A DNA stretch of 64,000 nt from Enoplolaimus lenunculus (GCA_030248215.1 JASANG010001107.1:62001-126000), one strand, 5' to 3'. Counted from the stretch's first letter, positions 1 to 15,546 are shown. Notes: generated by a model not told the origin, from the sequence alone. A program made the numbers and translations.

Positions 1-429
1 TGCTATGACACCAAAATAGAACAGAAATCTATGTTGTGAATATATCCGCGACGTGCACTTAGCGCTGCATCTGAAGCTGAAATGAGTATTGTTGAAATGA
101 TTGAACATGTGACTGGAACAAGCTCTCAAATGAAGCTTCCATTTATATATACCTTGTTTTTCGTAATTTCTTTTTTATATGTTATCGTGAAACATTTAGC
201 TAGTGTTTTGTGGAACGAAATTGTATCACTGTGATAACATGTGTTTTGACAGCTTCAGCAGCAATTTTCGAATTTTTTATTTAATTCTGGGTTAGGCTTA
301 ATATTGGTGTCCAAGCCTGCTGCTCCATTAATAGGCTACCTCATTCTTATTAGTAAAATGTCAATTTGAACACTGTCGGTTTCGGTTTGCGGCTGGTTAA
401 TGATTTCTTTTGAGGTATGTCAGAATTGT

Positions 430-705
430 ACTATCGGTACTGTCAGAACTTCATGGTCGGGATGACCCTTTCTCCGAAGTGCTGTGAATATACATTGTTT
501 TTCCCCTTAATTTCTCCGAAACATGGTCTCGCCGGGAATCGAACCTCGGATCTCTCGCTCACGAGTCAAGCGCGCTACCCATTACACCATGCGACCGATA
601 TATTATTCTCAAACACTATATGTGCACGCGGGTGCATGTGTCTTACATTACACACTATGCACATATACATGCTACACCAATATGCCAACATTCCCTCTTC
701 TTCAG
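430..705 (-). mobile_element. tRNA-derived SINE, copy 1
   Basis: On the minus strand 523-600 forms a tRNA-like head with an A box (TGGTGTAATGGG), a B box (GGTTCGATTCC) and a CGT anticodon loop (threonine type), but with mismatches in the T stem and acceptor stem. About 90 bp on each side is shared with the copy at 41330-41590, so the repeat extends past the head. Confidence 0.7.
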
Positions 706-850
706 GCGGTCATTCTCCGATGTGACAGGCGGATGCATTGACACAAAATGAAACCTCATGCTAATGCTGCACGTCGGTAAAACGAAGATGCATGTGTATG
801 TTGAGGTTCTTGTAAGGCATAAAAACAGAAAAACTAGCCGTTGATTGTAA

Positions 851-923
851 GGCAGCGTGGCTCAGTACCTAGTGTGCTGGACTGATAATCTGTCGACCGA
901 GTTCGAAACCTTTTGGAACGTGC
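851..923 (+). mobile_element. tRNA-like fragment (SINE head or tRNA pseudogene)
   Basis: The segment starts GGCAGCGTGGCTCAGT (A box) and carries a B box GTTCGAAACC with an anticodon-like loop TGATAAT. D and anticodon stems do not close properly, so it is not called as a functional tRNA. Confidence 0.4.
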
Positions 924-999
924 CTCATTTTCAGCTGCTAACTCAGAACAACACCGTCGTGCCCTTGCCTACCCAACTTATCAAATCCGAAGCATTTGG

Positions 1000-1165
1000 C
1001 TACGCTGGGAATCGAACCTCGGATTTCTTGCTCGCGAGTCAAGAGCGGTATATCCCCGTTACACCACGCGGCCGATATATTTTTCTCTAACACAATATGT
1101 GCACGTGTATGTATGTGTTACATTACATACTATGCATATACACATGCTGCACGCCGTGGGAAAAT
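1000..1165 (-). mobile_element. tRNA-derived SINE, copy 2
   Basis: Minus-strand tRNA-like head at 1003-1075 with B box GGTTCGATTCC, followed on the plus strand by the same GT-rich, TATGTGCACG-containing flank as copy 1. A further eroded head piece lies at about 1168-1215. Confidence 0.55.
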
Positions 1166-1229
1166 AAATGATTACGCTGGATATCGAACCTTTTCCCCCT
1201 AGGTCGAAGTCTAGCGCGCTACAACCTTA

Positions 1230-1980
1230 TATGTGCATTTTTACTTTACATACACCACTTACCGTGCACATATACCGACAGACAGGGTGTTTGACTGCTG
1301 TCTGGGGATTCGTATTTAAATTCAAATCGCTCGCGCAGCAGGACACACACGGGTTGTAAACGTTTGTATAGAAGTTTAGACAAATAAAATATTGAAAAAC
1401 ACCGTGTTTTAGGCACAAAATGTAATAAGTACTTTAGGCACTACATGCAGTATACAATAATTCGAATTCGCAAATACACTTTTAACAAATTTGAGAAATG
1501 GTCATCCCCAATTGTAGTTTCCATTTTAACTCAGGGACCAAATTATTTTCAAAGTTTGACATTGGAGTACTTGTGCTTTAGCAGCTCCTTCCTATAAGTA
1601 CGCTGGAACGTTGCCATGCGACTTGATAGGTCTATGGCTTCTGCAAACCTTTGGCAGAATAATTATGTTAACCTATCAAATTCTTTAAAATTAAAGGCAA
1701 CCTGTATTAGAATAAGGCCAGCGTATTTACAGTTAGAAATAAGGGAGAGAGCTCTAATTCAAAACTCGGGGCGCTCTGAGAAGAGGGAAAGCTAAGACAG
1801 GGTGATTTAAAACGCAAAAAGTAAAAACCTAGAATTTCAAGGTGAGATAGACCACCAAAAAAGTTTAAGCATTGTATGTTTTTCAAGGAAGCAAGCAGAG
1901 ATTATTAAAATATTGTGAACATGAATGAGTACGTATATGCATATTTTTACTAATATAATACATTATATATATATACTAGC
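1230..1980. other. Upstream region of MFSD12, nothing recognised
   Basis: AT-rich sequence with no convincing gene, repeat or core promoter; the transcription start of the MFSD12-like gene should lie here or further upstream. Confidence 0.4.
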
Positions 1981-1986
1981 TTGAAG

Positions 1987-4900
1987 ATGTCAGACGATCT
2001 CACTAATAATAACGATCACATTAGCAACGGTGATATTGATGATTCTGGCAGGCGGCGGACGGTGTCTTGGCGTCAAGCTTTTGCTTTCGGAGTTGGCCAT
2101 TTCTACAACGATCTTTGTGCCTCTATGTGGTTTTCATATATGCTGTTATTTTTGAAAAATGTGCTCAACTTTAGCAGTCCTGGTGCAGGTTGGTGAAAAC
2201 CTGTAGCAATAATATGACATAATAGCAGAACTGTTGTTGAAAACTACGCCTGGGGACAATAATTGATAACTTTTACCTTAGCGTGTACCACTGTTATAGC
2301 TAACCAGACGACAGAATCCATGAACGCGTATTTCCCACACATATCAAAGAAACAGTGTAGCCAACATATATGTAGTGATAGTCTACAAAAAATTAATGCA
2401 AGTGTACGACTGCAAGGTGCGTTCAAAACCTACGAATGACAGGCAGACAACCAGAGGTTTACTAACACAGTAAATAATACACATATAATAATGTGACAGA
2501 TTATTGACAGGAAATACGTTAGTTACATTTTACAAGTAAAATAGAAACAAATACTTAACGCATATTTACGTATTTCCGTCATAGCTTTCTAAACAGGTCT
2601 ATAATTAGACAGTTCGTGAAGTTTAAGTTTAAGCACGTGACCAAACCTTTTAGCATTTCTGGCTCTGACTAAAGGATAGTCAGTTACAACTTTAGGTAGC
2701 ACAACACAAATCAAGATGTGCAAATTTCGAAGTTACTTGCGGAAGGCAATTTTGATTCTATAAATTGCTATTTTTATTATATATTTGTGTTTCCGTGACG
2801 AGCTGCAAAGGGTAGGAATACACTTAACTTACGTAATTTTGATTTCCTAGACAGATAGACTTGTGGAAAATACGTAGTCTATAATATATATGCCTTTTGT
2901 ACACTTTATATGTATTATATCATATAATTCCAGGCTATATAATTCTGATTGGTCAATTAACTGACGGGCTGGCAACGCCTTTAGTAGGCATTGAAGCAGA
3001 TAGCAGGCGGTTTCGTTCATTCGCGTTGTATGGGCAACGAAAATCGTGGCATGGAATTGGTATGTTTTGCACGTTTTATTTTGTTTGCATTTTTAACGTA
3101 GAATTTTTTAAGCCTAACACAATTTTATTTCCCGAACAATGTGTGAAACTTGTATGGCAATAACCTAACGGCGTAAGCACGTTATGTGCAAAAAATGTAA
3201 TCAAAAATTTTCAAATATTTTCCCTCACACTAAACTATGAATCCCTCTTAATTCGTACCTATCAGTTTTAGTAAAAGTTGTTATTAACTGCTGCAATTAT
3301 CGCAATTTTATTTGCTCTACCTGTTGTTTTTAATATTAATACAGTTCGCTGTGTTTTGAGAGAATAGATAATTTAACCTAAAAGCTACGGAGAAGATTAT
3401 TTCTTTGAAACAGCCTGTGGGTAACCGTTTCTTGTTTAGACTCCGTCCGAACCAGTGAAGCAAAATGTCTTGCTTCGTCGTTTTTATTGCTGCAGTACAC
3501 CCGTATTAATGTATAAACCTATAGGAACAATATTGGTGTCAATATCGTTTCCGTTCTTGTTCATGAACTGCCTAAAGTGCTCGTATGCGGAAACCCCCGA
3601 ATTTGCTAAATTGATTTACTTCATTCCGTTCGTTGTGATCTTTCAAATCGGCTGGGCAACCGTCCAAATCTCGCACCTGGCTTTGATTCCAGAATTGTCT
3701 TCTTCGTTAAGGGATCGTACAACATTAAACGGCTTAAGGTTAGCTTCTAATGTGTATTTAACATGTTTCTGTTGTGCAACAAGTTTGTAATGCATAACGT
3801 AGTTTAGCCGTGAGGAAACACTTAGAGACAGTTTCTAATGAGTTGTCCAAATGAAAAATTCAGTTAAAAGTGAAACAAAACATATATAAACTGAATAAAG
3901 TTTAAGCAATTGACGTTCATTGTTTCATAGTAATACCTAATTTTTGTGAATTCGAACCGATTTTTACGCTCATCGCTCACGTTATTATATAATGGACTGT
4001 CCTCTTGGTTGCTGCAGTAGTTGTGACCAGGTGATTTTTTTAGTTGAGCGACATATTATTTAAAACTCTTGTTAGCGGTTTGGCGCAAACATTCGCTAAT
4101 ATTGTTTAACGGTGTCTATCATTAGGTGCACTGGCGTTAAGAATAATCGCCGTTTGCACAAAGGCAGTCACCGATAGATTTACTAGGTAGCAATTTGTAG
4201 TCGTTTTTGTGTTTATCGCTGACTAAAAATGGTTTATATCAATGCTTTATGTATGTACTGTAAAGTTTTTTCACCTTGTCTAGATCAAATTTAACACTGT
4301 AATGTAGTTACGAACAGAATTTAGTGTACGTAATCTTATTTGAATCCAAATTGATTATTAGATGTTCAGCAACTCTAGTTAATGACCCATGTTAAGTATA
4401 AGGAAATGCCCACTGACATGTTAACCGAAATATATACACCTACGCAATCCTACGTCTTGCTATCTCGAAATCTATACATCTCAATGGTTCCCAGGCGCAG
4501 TCCCCTGTAGTTTAAATAGACCGTCGCTGTCATTATCGTGAGAATCACGATTGATTAGCATGTATATTCTGATTTTTATTCGTTGTAAGCAGGATTATTT
4601 TAGTGAAAAAGTGAAAGTAACAAATTTCTGTGTATATCGCGTTAGTCTTGCAGGCGGTATATGTAATTTGCAAATAGAGTTCTGTAAAAATATTAGCAAT
4701 TTACTTACCAGCAGTATAAACAATTTGTAAATACAAAAACGATGTTGGTTTATTAAACTTGGATAGTACAAATTGTAGTGCTATATCACTTAAATTATTA
4801 ATTTGCATTAGTCTCCACAGATCTGTATCTACTGTGTGCAGCTCATAAATGTAGTTCTATATTGCAGGCGTGCCTTCCCTTAATTTTAGCATTATACTAC

Positions 4901-7900
4901 TCAGTTATGGAACGTACTAAGCTAACATTCGTTGAGCTGAAAAAATCTCCATTGTTCGTGACACAAAGAATCATTAGTTAAATGTATCGTGTGATTATTT
5001 TCATTACAGGTACGGCTTTACGGTGATTGCTAATCTATCGATATTTCTTTTGGCGTGGGTTATGTTTGGCACGGATACTTCGCATACGTATGATGTAAAC
5101 AGATATGATTTGTCTAAATTTCGAGTAAGTGGTGCATCTGATTTACACTGCGCAATACTGTGCGATGATTGATCAGGTGAAGAAATAGCAAAGGTTTGCG
5201 TACTCATTTCTTTTCTTTATGTAGCAATACGGTAAAGGCAAAAGTAAAATCAAAATGACATGATGGAAATTGATTCCGATAATGAGACGTGATGTTTTAG
5301 AGAGTGAGCGTGGCGCTATACTTGTAGTGTGGCAGCAATACGTCGCCAGGCGGTTCTACAAATCAAAAAAAATTGTTACAAATTCAGTACTATGCGGCAA
5401 TTAATGTCCGTTGCAGAATTGTATCAGACTATTAATATGGTCAAACGCAGAGTTATCCTAAGTTTACTATATGTTTTTTATGCTTAACCAGATTAATTGA
5501 AACTTACTAAGATGTGTCCGAAATTTAGGTTATGGGACTGATTGCGATCGGTGTCGGTGTAGCAACCTCTTTATTGTTTCACATCGGTACACGTGAACGG
5601 CGCAGCTATCGAACATACGCGCCAGACGAATTTGACAATGCATCGGTTGATTCAAATAGTACAACTGGGGCAGGTGATATCGATCGTGATGATTTGCTGG
5701 CTGCCGACCATACACGCAGACCTGCGTCGCGAACTCGACGGTGGCGAGATTGGTTTCGCGATTATCAGTTTTATCAGGTAAAGTGACGTGCCGACACCGA
5801 TGCCGATTAATCACCATATCTCTACTGACAGACGTATTTTTGAGATGAAACCACCTGGCTTTAAGCTCGTTTTAGTTGAACTGTATATAGTAATCAGGGT
5901 GTAACCGGAATTCTGGTTCCGGTAGGCAAATCCGGTGTATTTCACTTTCCGGTTCCGGTAAAAAATCCGGTATTTTTTCACAGGAATTTTCCGGTATTTT
6001 CGGTATTGAAAATTTTTCTCGTTCGAAATTTTAAGCAAACTTGATATATTATTCTAATTTATTTTTGTAAAATTTGTCTGAACGTGTATTGCCAAAATTT
6101 TTTATGTGTGTCATACTTTATAATTGATCATACGTTTACAGCTACTGCATTTGTTTGAGGATTTTGGCACCCTAATTGGTTTGTTAACACCGTTAAAAGC
6201 GATAAAATAGCGTTAAAAATTAATTTTTCGATAACAATTTTTTGTTTTCCGGTTCCTGTATTTTTTAACTTTCCGGTTCCTGTTCTGGTATTTTATAATT
6301 CTAGTTGCATCCTGATAGTAATGTAATGAATAATGAATACATTATACAGATATCGTTACCTTATTGATGAATAATGTTGAGACTAAATGGAAGCGCTGGT
6401 TTAAACAAAATTGTAAACTGTAGCCAAATGTGAACTGCCAAATAGTATAATATAAGGCATGACCTTCAACCGGATTAAATTGTATTTGCTCTAAAATTGT
6501 AGTCGTTTAGTGTAGTAGTACCACCGCTGCTAACTCGTTCTAAAATTTGATGCAAATGTACATCTTGTCTTTTAGGCCTTGAAATGCAGTAACTTTTGCT
6601 ATGTCGTTACTCTAATACATTTTGGTGTCTAAGTAAAGTGTGTTTTGTTTTAGATGGCCATATTGTACGTGTGTACACGATTATTTGTTAATGTTAGTCA
6701 AGTTTATTTGCCATTGTATATATTGGAAACACAACATTTTGCCAAGGTATGTATTAACAATATGGTATTATTTTTCTCTTCTTTCGTTATATTTCTTTTT
6801 CATCATAATTTTTTGTAATGAATTACGCGATTAATAACTTAGATGTCATGCATAAATTGTCTTTATGAGTTGTCATGTCGGTTAGGCATACTTAGATAAT
6901 TACTAAAATGTTTTTTGTATTGTGACAACTACTTCTCCTATGTTTAATTTTGGTAATTTGTTTCCAGGAATATATCGCTATTGTGCCTTTGGTTACATAT
7001 TCAAGTAGTTTTGTCGTGTCAGTCTTGTTTTCTTCGAAATTATGTGACTTTCTGCTTTTGCGGCGTGAGGTAAAGTGGCATTAGTAGCTGTGTAGAATGC
7101 GCTTGTGATTTTAATTAACAATTTATTTCGTGTCCGACCTCAGTTTTGAGATTTGTGACCTGAAACAAAAATTCTTTATTAATACAAGTATTTAAATTTT
7201 TTAATGTTTAAAACTGAAAAAACATGTTGCCGAACATTGTTCAATTCGGCTTTTGGAATCGGCTTTTTCATATCCGAATCCGAACCACAAATTTTTGCCG
7301 TCAAGGGCCAAGTGCTGCACTTTGCTTAAAATGTCTAACCCGGAAAAATATTATGTTTCTATTTTTTGTATGAACTGTTCTTTTAGACAACGTTTGTATT
7401 CGGTGTCATGTTAGGTCTTTCAAGTTGCATTTGGATGTGGTTTCATAATTTACACATGCAAATATTTGGCGTTGCTTCATTTCTTGGTATTGCATCTGCT
7501 ATATTGCTTATTACTTCGTTGTCTATGGTCAGCGATATGATTGGCGATCATATGGTAAGCTTATTAGTCAACACGGCATTTATAGTCTTGGCTATATTAT
7601 CAAACGCGCATGGCACCTATCTTTAGTAGTTGATGTTAGGCCTTCACCTTTTGAAGTAACGAATGATGATTTCGAATTTTTGGATTTGGCGGACCATGAG
7701 CTTTAATTGTTGTAAATACCTGTTTCAGCTGTTTTTTGTAAAGCACTGTAATCTACAGTATTAGTGTCTATCACGACTATGCCAATTAAGTGATATTTTG
7801 AAGTCAGTTGGAATGCTATCAATTTCATTTTGGTCGCATATCAATGCGTCTGATCATGGAAACTGTTATCTCTCCTGTTTGAAAAAATTGATTGAAGTGA

Positions 7901-8294
7901 ACCCTTCTGATAAAATTATAATCACTTAAGTCTTCATATAGTGATGTAATGTAGTATCCTACGGTTTATTGAGCATAGTGTGCTAGCAAAATTGAAAAAT
8001 CGGCATCAGCGAAAATTTTGGTATCGGTACATTCCTGTTCATTTTGTTTAGAAAAGTGGTGCATTTGTGTTTGGTGCGATGAGTTTCTGTGATAAACTAG
8101 CGAACGGCGCTGCAATTCAGCTGGTTCAGTCGCTGGAACCGATATGTACACGAAACTGTGATAAAAAGGATTGGTATTTTCGTAACGTAATGGTGTTCGT
8201 ACCCGGTGGTGCGTTATTAATCGCTTTACTTGCCCTGGCACTGCGTACTCCGGCTCTCATTTACGGAAAACGACTAGGAAATCAAGGTTTGTAA
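1987..8294 (+). CDS. MFSD12: MFSD12-like lysosomal/melanosomal transporter, 9 exons, 503 aa
   Basis: Seen: exons 1987-2188, 2934-3059, 3525-3738, 5010-5124, 5529-5777, 6654-6746, 6968-7069, 7387-7554 and 8052-8294 join in frame with GT-AG introns to 503 codons, close to the about 480 aa of vertebrate MFSD12. Landmarks in order: HFYNDLCASMWFSYMLLFL (first membrane segment, residues 39-57), GQLTDGLATPLVG (74-86, the family's loop between helices 2 and 3), IGWATVQISHLALIPEL (exon 3), LLFHIGTRERR (exon 5, start of the central loop), VSQVYLPLYI (exon 6), MVSDMIGDHM (exon 8) and FGAMSFCDKLANGAAI (exon 9). Known: MFSD12 is a twelve-helix major-facilitator protein needed to bring cysteine into lysosomes and melanosomes. 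The ATG at 1987 was chosen because the conserved N-terminus follows and no upstream in-frame ATG is seen. Intron 5 carries a hAT-type insertion. No break or missing segment. Confidence 0.93.
5887..6322. mobile_element. CCGG-rich hAT-type MITE with perfect 8-bp TSD
   Basis: The element 5895-6314 (420 bp) starts CAGGGTGTAACCGGAATT and ends in the inverted form GTTGCATCCTG. Both sides carry the 8-bp duplication ATAGTAAT (5887-5894, 6315-6322). CAGGG ends and 8-bp duplications are hallmarks of hAT transposons. It has no coding capacity and lies in intron 5 of the MFSD12-like gene. Confidence 0.85.
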
Positions 8295-9662
8295 TGATAT
8301 TAGTATGCAGGGCGTACGTCGTCTCGGAGAGGGGGGCCGCCCTGAAATCCGAGTTCCCCCGACTCCGGCAGACGAAACAGTGCTATAATTGGCAAATTTT
8401 GAAATAGAGTTTACTGGTTCAGTTTCTTGTGAGTTCAATGTCAAACCTGTTTGAATGCATTTAAAACAATATTTAACGACCCGCATGAAATGTGGTCCGT
8501 GAAGCGTACTATCGTTAGGAAAATTTGCGTTTATGTGAAATAATACGTATCGGCAAGGGCCAGCGAGCAAGCTGAAACATGAATTTTAACGTGTAAAAAC
8601 TTTCCCATAGTTTCGCGAAGTACTGAAGGTCTCGCAATCAGCGTAGCTAAACCAAAGGAATACTGTGTAAAAGGTTGGCTTGTATTTTATCTAAGTATTT
8701 ACAAAAACGCAGTCGCCATTTTGAAACCATTACTTTTCGTGGTTTCTGTTTTTAAATGCAGTCAGAACTTTACCACTTGAAATTCCCAAAGTACAAACTA
8801 AAATTGGACATTCGCCATTCACTGTGAACGAATAGTACAGTATACAAAATATACATCCTCGAATGGAATCATGATTATATTAAAGCAATGAAACTTATCT
8901 AAACGTTAAAAGTTTAAAGCTGTGTGAAAGAGCCTGATTTGAGTTAAAGCTGAAATCGTAAAATATAGTAGTTATTAGTAAATCGGTTTATTCTGTCTAA
9001 CTCAAAGTTATTGTACGTGTGTACACATTAATTCACGTAGAAGAACTATTTAAAGTAGTCACCGAACAAGTTCAAACTAATGCACGTCGAATCACATTAT
9101 ATACGGCGCCCGAACTGTTGCTGTTAAATAAATTATTCAATTTGTTCAGTGAGTTTGAAAACTTAAACTATTATATTGGTATTTATCACTGTGAAATAAA
9201 GAAGTGTCGTACAAAATTCTATAACCTTCAATAAAAAACAAAATAGTACTGGAATATTCTTTTGTTTGACCGCGCATAACGTTTTGTTTGTCCACGCATA
9301 AATAAAATCAATTCAATTTCAGAATATAACAGCGCATTGGTGGGATCCGGACAACCGTTGTCAAGTGAATGATATCAAATTTAACATAAACAAGATAGGG
9401 CACAAATTGTTGCTTCATCTTTGTGCATTTTTTAATTCGTTTCCAAGGTTACTAGCTTATTTTACGGTATGATTTTGTGTTTATTATTGTTTTTGTTCTT
9501 GAACTGACCTGCTTTTGTTTTGGGTGCAGGGCGCCAAATCCTCCAGTACGTCGTATTCGCCGTTTCAGCAGTGAAACAGCGCGCATTAGAAGCCTGTGGC
9601 TCTATCATGCACGCCTTCTTTTCATCTTGTATATACATAATGTATTGCGTATACGTAAGCAG
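8295..9662. other. 3' flank of MFSD12, possible exon-like stretches
   Basis: The 3' UTR must begin here; AATAAA-like hexamers occur near 9126, 9195 and 9299. Stretches at 9324-9472 and 9531-9575 are open and flanked by acceptor/donor-like sites but show no recognisable protein. Confidence 0.3.
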
Positions 9663-10008
9663 CAGGGTACAACCGGAGGTCTGCCTGCGGCTCCGGCAGA
9701 AATTCGGCTACCGGCTCCGGCTTAGGTAGAATTGTTGTCGGAGGTTTCGGCACTTTCGGTAATAAAATGTTGCATGATTTTGCAAAATTTATCTGTTTAG
9801 CACGTTTCGTTTTACTTTTGTTACTATTTTCAGGAAAGAATTTCCAAAATTACGCAGAAAATCAGCGTAAAACACAAACAACTTAACAATATATTTCAGA
9901 TATTGGCTGAAATTAACTAATTAACCGTCACTTTTACTACCTAATTTCGCCTCACCTCCAGCACAGGCTCCGGCAAGTTTCGTTTACCTCCGGCTTCGGT
10001 TGCTGCTG
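9663..10008. mobile_element. hAT-type MITE of the CAGGGTACAACCGG group
   Basis: Starts CAGGGTACAACCGGAGGT; the right part holds the inverted ACCTCCGG motifs but its tip is eroded and no 8-bp duplication was found. Shares its interior (inverted) with 29942-30130. Confidence 0.55.
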
Positions 10009-10484
10009 TTGATTTGGGACGGTTGAATATTTCTTGGCGTAACATGAGCCAGAAGCAGTATAAACAAGAAAGGGCACATCACTAAGTATATATATGTGAA
10101 TTATTTCAAGCTCTAGTATATAAGTAGTTTGTTATACCATACTTAAAACATGCTGTATTGTTATTCTTTATGCGAGAGCCTTTTCCGTTATATGCTAAAG
10201 TTTCTAAGGAAGCAGTTATGTATATTGGGCAAATTAATGCAACGATTTCTTTAAATAACTCAAGCGTGATTTTTGTTTTGTTTTAGCTGGTGGTTTGTTT
10301 TCGACGTGCTTTATTTTTTGATCTGTTCCTTTTTTTAAATATTAAATTTGACCTTACAATTAATTATGTGAACGAGCTGTTCAGAAGAGACTTGGAACTA
10401 ATATTTAACATGCATTGAAATGTTGTGTTCGTAGCTAGTGATTGTTCGGCAAACCTAAAGCGTGAGTATAAGCCTATAATTAAG

Positions 10485-10600
10485 CCTAAGCAAAAAAAAT
10501 CCCGAATAAGAGTACATAAAGGATAGTATCCATAAACCCTAATTAGAGCCTATAAATGTCTATTCCTAATTGTAGAACGGAATCGGGCAGTAATCCAATT
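10485..10600. mobile_element. Eroded fragment of the GTGACCCGAATAA family
   Basis: Starts near CCCGAATAAGAGTAC and shares CCTAATTAGAG...CATAAATGTC with the adjacent element at 10618-11404. Only a partial, diverged copy. Confidence 0.35.
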
Positions 10601-10617
10601 ATAACGGAAACAGATAT

Positions 10618-11404
10618 GTACTGACCCGAATAAGAAAGGGTCCCTATTTTGAGTCCCCATCAATAGGAATCTGTATCCCTGATATGAGTCCGTAAGCGGA
10701 TAGAGTCCCTAAACACTATTTAGCAGGGTGCAACCGGAATTCCGGTATCGGTATGGAAATCGGGTATTTCACACTATCCGGTTCCGGTAAAACCGGTATT
10801 TTTCACGGGAATTTTGCGGTATTTTCGGTATTGAAAAATTTTCTCATTCGAAAATTTTACAAAAATTGCTGTCTGAGCGTGTGTTGCCAAAATTTTCAAT
10901 TTGTGCCATACTCCATAATTTATCATGTTTCCACCTGCTGCATTTGTTTCAGGAGTTTGACAATCTAAAATAATGTGTTTAAAGCATTAAAAGCGACACA
11001 ATAGCGTTAAAAACAAATTTTCGGTAACGTGTGTTTTTTATTTTCCGGTTCCGGTCTTTTTTATCGTTCCGGTTCCGTTTTTTACCTTTCCAGTTCCGGT
11101 ATTTTATAATTCTGGTTGCACCCTGCTAATTAGAGTTCATAAATGTCAATTATCACGAATTATAGCGCATAGATGACTCTAGGACCAAATAAAGTTGAGT
11201 TCGAAACTATTGCTCAAGTTTTTGATACGAGACAAACGCTAACTCAACGGATATATGCAACACCGGATATATCACAGTACACGAAAGGTGGTGGGGAGAA
11301 CGGGATACAAATAAAAGTCCGTAACCGAATAGCAGGGTGCCGGGTTACCCTATGTAGAGGCCAAATAAATGTCAGTCTCTCCCCCTCTTATTCAGGTCAC
11401 TGAA
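10618..11404. mobile_element. GTGACCCGAATAA-family element, split by a nested hAT MITE
   Basis: Left end ACTGACCCGAATAAG and right end CTTATTCAGGTCACT are inverted. The interior GAGTCCCCATCAATAGGA and the AATAAAAGTCCGTAACCGAAT part match the copy at 45715-46160 in inverse orientation. The CCGG-rich element at 10724-11125 is inserted in it, so this element is older. Target duplication not resolved. Confidence 0.6.
10716..11133. mobile_element. CCGG-rich hAT-type MITE, nested, TSD 7/8
   Basis: Element 10724-11125 (402 bp) with ends CAGGGTGCAACCGGAATT and TTCTGGTTGCACCCTG. Flanks CTATTTAG and CTAATTAG match at 7 of 8 positions. Inserted into a GTGACCCGAATAA-family element. Confidence 0.8.
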
Positions 11405-13189
11405 AGATGTTTTATTTTTCTACTCGCATAATTGAGGCATCGAAATATATTCACTTGACTTTGTAAAATTTTAAGGAAAAAGCAGCGGATGCAGTAAAAT
11501 TATTAAGATTTTTAAATTTTCGTAATTATTTTTTCATATGGAACAATTGCAGAATATGTGTAATAAAAGCTGAGAGATATATACAGCTGATTTGTAACTA
11601 ATTTAAAGCGCAAAAATAACAGAATTTCCGGTGTTTCTATGACGTAAACGGACACCGATTTTTACCAGAAACGGATATCCATTTTATGCCATGGCCTACT
11701 CTGTTATAGTCTGCGAAAACACGGTTCATCCCTCAAAGTTAACATTGCCCGTTTTCTACGCTAACCCAACGGCGCAGAATAGACCTGCGGCTCCGGCAGA
11801 CAATGTTTGCGAAAGGTTCCGATACTTTGTATTGTGTAATTTTTCGTATAATTTTATAAATTGAGCGCCCTTCAATGAGTTTATTTGCAACTTTGGTTTA
11901 TTTTTGAACGCTTTGATTGCCGAAATTTATCAAAAAATCACCTTATAACAATTTTATGACATTTGCTTTGCAGATTATTCTTAAAACAATTGTATGTGAA
12001 ATTTTTCAGTTTACTTCATTTCGTGTTCTGCTTACAATGTGTCGACCGGGTTTAACCACCGGTGCACTGGAGGTATAATGCATTGTACCTGAATCGAAAA
12101 TGAAGCAAAAGTTTATGTGTTAAACTTTTATGTAATTGTTAAACTTTTATGTAATTGTTAAATTGTTAATTTTAACGAATTTATGAGTACCTTCGGTTTA
12201 GGAATACGCTTATACTACTGTTTTTGCGCTATTCCGGCCGCGCTTCTGTCGCACTTGGCTTTTGTGTTGTATCCAATTGTGTAAATGTCTACTTTTATTA
12301 AACAGTAAAGCATGAACGCTATACATCTAGCGGATATATAAATGTGCAAAATCACAATGCAACATGAAAAGGTTGTACTTTACTAGAAATCTTAAGAAAT
12401 GTTCTACGAAGTGAATTGGTTTGTAACGGTATTCGTAATAACAACAATGCACAAAACACAGGCGAAGATAGTTCGGCTATTAAGTGCAACTTCAAATAAA
12501 GTTTTTTGAGGGACGAAAAATATTTTTATGACAAGAAATGTTTATTTGGGTTCACAGGCGCGTAGCCTGCAGAAAGTAAAAAAATTGATGGCGCAATGTA
12601 GGCAAGGCAGCTGTTCATTAAACATGCAAAACGCAGTGAAGATTTAGGGAATTAAAGCCGTATTCTCAACTGTGTATAACACCTATCACCACTTTGCGAT
12701 AGGTTTTGTAGTTTCAAACCAGTAAATGTTTTGCGGTCATAAATTCAGCCATGTTGTCGATGATATATGAATGAGTGTACGAGGGTAGGATAAAAAAATT
12801 TGGCTTTTGTTTGTGGGTATATCTACCCATGGATAAAAAACTTGGAAATGTGACAAAAAATTTCTCCGAGTTTGCCTTAACGGGTAAAAGTGTTGCTGGC
12901 ATGCCTAACTGTGGCCAGTTTTAGCGTTGGAATGCGGTAAAAAACAATATGTTGCAGCAAGGACGGATGCAGCGGGCTTCATTGGGCGCCCGTGAAGGCA
13001 ATCAAGTGTATTGCATCAACGTCTCGTATTCATTCCGTGGATTCGAGTCAGTGAACCACAACTCCCGTCAAATATTTGCTGGATCCGCCCGTGTGCAATG
13101 AGCAGCAAAACATGTAGCTAATATTTAGCTCAAAATTATTAGCGAAAATAAATTAATAATAAGCAGCACCACCACAAAGTTTTCGTTTT
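11405..13189. other. No gene seen; scattered transposon scraps
   Basis: 11620-11800 holds fragments resembling the ACGGATA- and CCGGCAGA-containing MITEs. Apart from the hairpin repeat at 12677-12735 nothing else was recognised. Confidence 0.4.
12677..12735. repeat. Hairpin-containing interspersed repeat, copy 1
   Basis: CACCTATCACCACTTTGCGATAGG followed by TTTTGTAGTTTC; related copies at 23303-23362 and 34146-34200 share the CACCTATC...GATAGGTG dyad and the downstream CAAACCAGT/CGAACTAGT part. Confidence 0.45.

Positions 13190-15546
<2,357 letters not shown>

Noticed and set aside
523-600. Functional tRNA-Thr(CGT)
   Set aside because: Promoter boxes are fine but the T stem and acceptor stem have several mismatches, and the head is shared with other SINE copies.
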